A stretch of DNA of 24,461 nt, from assembly GCA_002354205.1 (NCBI GenBank), contig DELD01000007.1, forward strand, positions 69,763 through 94,223, in the 5' to 3' direction. The notes beneath the pieces were generated by a model. That model searched no databases and had not been told where the DNA came from. It saw nothing but the letters and a program-made list of their open reading frames with translations. Both the position numbers and the translations under genes were made by a program. Origin of the DNA: Micavibrio sp. UBA2705. Lineage in GTDB: Bacteria; Pseudomonadota; Alphaproteobacteria; Micavibrionales; Micavibrionaceae. This document shows, one piece after another, positions 22,169 to 24,461 of the stretch; the stretch's first letter is position 1; each line of letters begins with the position of its first letter.

Positions 22169-23269
22169 ATGGTGCTGCGCATTTTTAAACCAAAAGAAGA
22201 TAAATACTGGGCGGATATTAAAGAGACTATCGCGTTTGCTAGAGGGCACAATGTATCGTGGGGAGGCGCGTTTGCAGTTGGGCTTGTACTCAATCGCAAT
22301 TTGCCATTTCATTGGGATAAAACTATATCAGCGCGTTTTGCAGACAAGCATGGGGCGGCATATTTAAAAGTGATTGGCCAAGAGGTTGATGCAGGCAGGT
22401 TTACGGATCGCGATGTGCTTGTCGTTGAACATATGCACTTAGCAGGGATTGAGAATACGCAGGCCGATATACATAGCGAGTTAATGGCACTTATAGACAC
22501 GCTATCTAATTCAGATAAAGATTTTTCCTCATCGCTGAAAAAATTCTCTATGGTGGCCCTTGAACGTAACAAAGCTACGAAAAGTACTATTGCTTTTGAT
22601 CGGGTTATTGATGCGAACTTCAAAAACTTGGAACGCTCATTTTCGCGCGGCTCACATAAGGTTAATGGCGCTTTAAATAGCTTTTGCACAATCGCAAGCG
22701 CCTACCCACAAATATTAACTGCGCAATACGGGCAAGATTATATCTCAATCGCTAAAGCCTATGGCGCAGAAAATTCAGACGATTATACGTCAAATATGAT
22801 GAAGTTGTTTGACCTTGTCGAAGGGGATGCTTCACAGCAATGTAAGGACATTGTTGCGACGGAGAGAAAGAGTTATGCGGAGCAGTTTAATACCATTGCA
22901 TCTTATAGCGCAGAAGACGAGCAGAAAATTATAAAGCTAAGTGAAACCCTTAAACACGGTTTGCCAGAAGATGCGAGCAGCGTGCCCAAGGGGGTGAGTG
23001 TCAGCGACCTTGAGATCATCAGGCTTAATGACAACGAGAACCTAACTGGTGTGCTCGTCAGCTTTAATAACGCCGCATGTGAAAGAAAGCATGTGTTATT
23101 TACACAAAAACAAAAGCTTGACGGCGATGGAAAATTATCCGGCGGATCAGAAGTATCACAGCTCACCGATAATGTAGAACAAGCATTAATTAATGCATAT
23201 GGCGAAGATGCAGCCCCACTTGTAAAGAAATTAACGCGCTCTATGCCCGCTGCGCGGTTAATTGTTTAA
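22169..23269 (+). CDS. Unrecognised 366-aa soluble protein
   Basis: I do not recognise this protein. It begins MVLRIFKPKEDKYWADIKETIAFARG, has one mildly hydrophobic patch (WGGAFAVGLVLN, about 31-42), and is otherwise hydrophilic and mainly helical, with no signal peptide. Segments such as LKKFSMVALERNKATKSTIAFDRVIDANFKNLERSFSRG suggest long helices; the C-terminal third has a beta-rich part (DLEIIRLNDNENLTGVLVSFNN, then RKHVLFTQKQKLDGDGKLSGG). No catalytic motif is visible. It has its own near-consensus promoter and an AAAGG ribosome site, and codon use looks like that of its neighbours. It sits directly before uvrB, with only 38 bases between. Confidence 0.75.
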   Translation: MVLRIFKPKEDKYWADIKETIAFARGHNVSWGGAFAVGLVLNRNLPFHWDKTISARFADKHGAAYLKVIGQEVDAGRFTDRDVLVVEHMHLAGIENTQADIHSELMALIDTLSNSDKDFSSSLKKFSMVALERNKATKSTIAFDRVIDANFKNLERSFSRGSHKVNGALNSFCTIASAYPQILTAQYGQDYISIAKAYGAENSDDYTSNMMKLFDLVEGDASQQCKDIVATERKSYAEQFNTIASYSAEDEQKIIKLSETLKHGLPEDASSVPKGVSVSDLEIIRLNDNENLTGVLVSFNNAACERKHVLFTQKQKLDGDGKLSGGSEVSQLTDNVEQALINAYGEDAAPLVKKLTRSMPAARLIV

Positions 23270-23272
23270 ATA

Positions 23273-23301
23273 TTGGCATTCTGGCTAAATCCGTCTATAT
23301 A
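23273..23301 (+). promoter_or_regulatory. uvrB promoter, predicted leaderless
   Basis: TTGGCA (23273-23278) and TATATA (23296-23301) with 17-base spacing. Only six bases separate the -10 box from the uvrB ATG, so transcription would be expected to begin at or next to the start codon. There is no ribosome site upstream of the ATG. No SOS box was seen in this short gap. Confidence 0.55.
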
Positions 23302-23307
23302 AATCAG

Positions 23308-24461
23308 ATGGACACGCAATCAAATGACATCAAGACCGTAACAAAAGCGCCGGTTGAGCATTCTCAGCCACTAAAGGTGCATTCTGAATACACTCCAGCG
23401 GGAGATCAGCCTAAGGCGATTGCTGCGCTGACACAGGGTTTAGAAGATGGCTTGATTGACCAAGTGCTGCTCGGCGCTACGGGGACGGGCAAGACCTTCA
23501 CTATGGCGCATATCATTCAAAATACGCAGCGCCCAGCTTTGATTTTAGCGCCAAATAAAACGCTTGCCGCGCAGCTTTATGGCGAAATGCGCAGTTTCTT
23601 TCCTGATAATGCTGTTGAGTATTTTGTATCCTATTATGATTATTATCAACCAGAAGCATATGTCGCGCGCAGTGATACTTTTATCGAAAAAGACGCCTCG
23701 ATAAATGAGCAAATTGACCGCCTACGTCATGCCGCAACGCGTTCATTATTTGAACGGCGCGACTTGATTATCGTTGCTTCTGTGTCGTGTATTTATGGCA
23801 TTGGCTCTAAAGAAGATTATCAGGCGATGACGCTTGATATCACCCCAGAGACCACAATGGAACGTGATGATTTCATCAAAAGCCTTGTTGAGCTGCAATA
23901 TACGCGCAATGACATCGCCTTTCAGCGCGGCACGTTCCGTGTGCGTGGTGATACGGTTGAATTATTCCCCGTCCATACTGAAGACCGCGCATGGCGCTTT
24001 TCTTTCTTTGGTGATGAAATTGAAGATATTACGGAGTTTGATCCGCTCACCGCGCAGAAATTTGGCAAAATGCCCGCTGTGCGTATTTATGCGAATTCGC
24101 ATTATATTACATCCGGCCCAACAATATCGCAGGCCGTGCAGAACATAAAAATAGAGCTGAAAGACCGCATCGCTTATTTTGAAAAAGAAGGAAAATTACT
24201 AGAGCTACAGCGCATTGAACAGCGCACAAAATTTGACCTTGAAATGCTAGAGGCTACTAATATGTGCCAAGGCATTGAAAACTATTCACGTTACTTAACG
24301 GGGCGCGCATCGGGGCAAGCGCCGCCAACTTTGTTTGAATATTTACCTGACGATGCATTGCTTTTTGTTGATGAAAGCCACGGCATGATTCCGCAGTTAC
24401 GTGCCATGTATAATGGCGACAGATCGCGTAAAACGACTTTGGCTGAATATGGCTTTCCCCC
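23308..24461 (+). CDS. uvrB: UvrABC system protein B, N-terminal 384 residues (3' end outside the window)
   Basis: DNA damage-recognition helicase subunit of nucleotide excision repair, acting with UvrA and UvrC. The frame runs from the ATG at 23308 to the window edge. It shows the N-terminal HSEYTPAGDQPKAIAAL, Walker A GATGTGKTFT (56-65), LAPNKTLAAQLYGE, the damage-probing beta-hairpin region SYYDYYQPEAYVARSDTFIEKD, the DESH box in LLFVDESHGMIPQL, and a normal domain order. About half to three fifths of the protein is present; helicase motifs IV-VI and the UvrC-binding tail lie outside. A short N-terminal extension (about 20 residues before the conserved start) is present. The start follows a promoter too closely for a normal leader. 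Confidence 0.97.
   Translation, partial: MDTQSNDIKTVTKAPVEHSQPLKVHSEYTPAGDQPKAIAALTQGLEDGLIDQVLLGATGTGKTFTMAHIIQNTQRPALILAPNKTLAAQLYGEMRSFFPDNAVEYFVSYYDYYQPEAYVARSDTFIEKDASINEQIDRLRHAATRSLFERRDLIIVASVSCIYGIGSKEDYQAMTLDITPETTMERDDFIKSLVELQYTRNDIAFQRGTFRVRGDTVELFPVHTEDRAWRFSFFGDEIEDITEFDPLTAQKFGKMPAVRIYANSHYITSGPTISQAVQNIKIELKDRIAYFEKEGKLLELQRIEQRTKFDLEMLEATNMCQGIENYSRYLTGRASGQAPPTLFEYLPDDALLFVDESHGMIPQLRAMYNGDRSRKTTLAEYGFP

Noticed and set aside
1..24461. tRNA, rRNA, CRISPR, insertion sequence or prophage
   Set aside because: No cloverleaf with a TTCGA-type arm, no regularly spaced direct repeats, and no transposase, integrase or phage protein was seen on either strand by reading alone; a tRNAscan or Infernal run would be decisive.

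Overview
The window looks like chromosomal DNA from an alphaproteobacterium of moderate GC content (below 50% by eye). Three things support this. First, a UbiK-like / YbjN-like / proC cluster lies next to an lgt - MidA-type methyltransferase - pgeF cluster, a neighbourhood I associate with alphaproteobacteria. Second, the prs - rplY (long CTC-type bL25) - pth - ychF order follows. Third, hldD implies a Gram-negative LPS inner core. I cannot name the genus; a low-GC Rhodospirillales- or Micavibrio-like lineage would fit. No rRNA, tRNA, CRISPR array, insertion sequence or phage gene was recognised.

Layout. 1-1344 (minus): ubiK-like, ybjN-like and proC (cut by the left edge). 1579-5607 (plus): hldD, lgt, a MidA-like methyltransferase and pgeF, tightly packed with two 4-base ATGA overlaps, then a SemiSWEET. 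5747-10121 (plus): prs, rplY, pth, ychF and a glutaredoxin-MauE membrane fusion, ending at a strong bidirectional terminator. 10203-13390 is a more accessory block: a putative membrane-anchored HExxH metalloprotease (minus), a 530-base non-coding stretch with hairpins, a GNAT-like protein and an AstE/AspA-type deacylase. 13456-15491 (minus): purB and radC.

15589-17264 (plus) is a run of five small unrecognised genes (78, 86, 48, 109 and 109 aa), each behind a Shine-Dalgarno sequence. Two are preceded by matching TTGACATAACT promoters, and two of the proteins share an NVFTLT motif. 17282-20819 holds map and an exported unknown protein (minus), a CinA N-terminal-domain protein (plus) and a class C beta-lactamase-fold serine hydrolase (minus). 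20910-23269 (plus) is a second accessory block: an exported protein built from HPC tripeptides, a His-rich conserved unknown, and an orphan 366-aa protein behind a near-consensus promoter. uvrB starts at 23308 and runs off the right edge; its promoter is placed so that the message would be leaderless.

The housekeeping parts cover lipoprotein lipidation, LPS heptose, peptidoglycan error repair (PgeF), PRPP supply, translation (bL25, Pth, YchF, Map), purine synthesis and DNA repair. The least explained parts are the small-gene cluster, the HPC-repeat protein with its His-rich neighbour, and the HExxH protein with its hairpin leader. These are the best candidates for undescribed biology, though none can be assigned a function from sequence alone.
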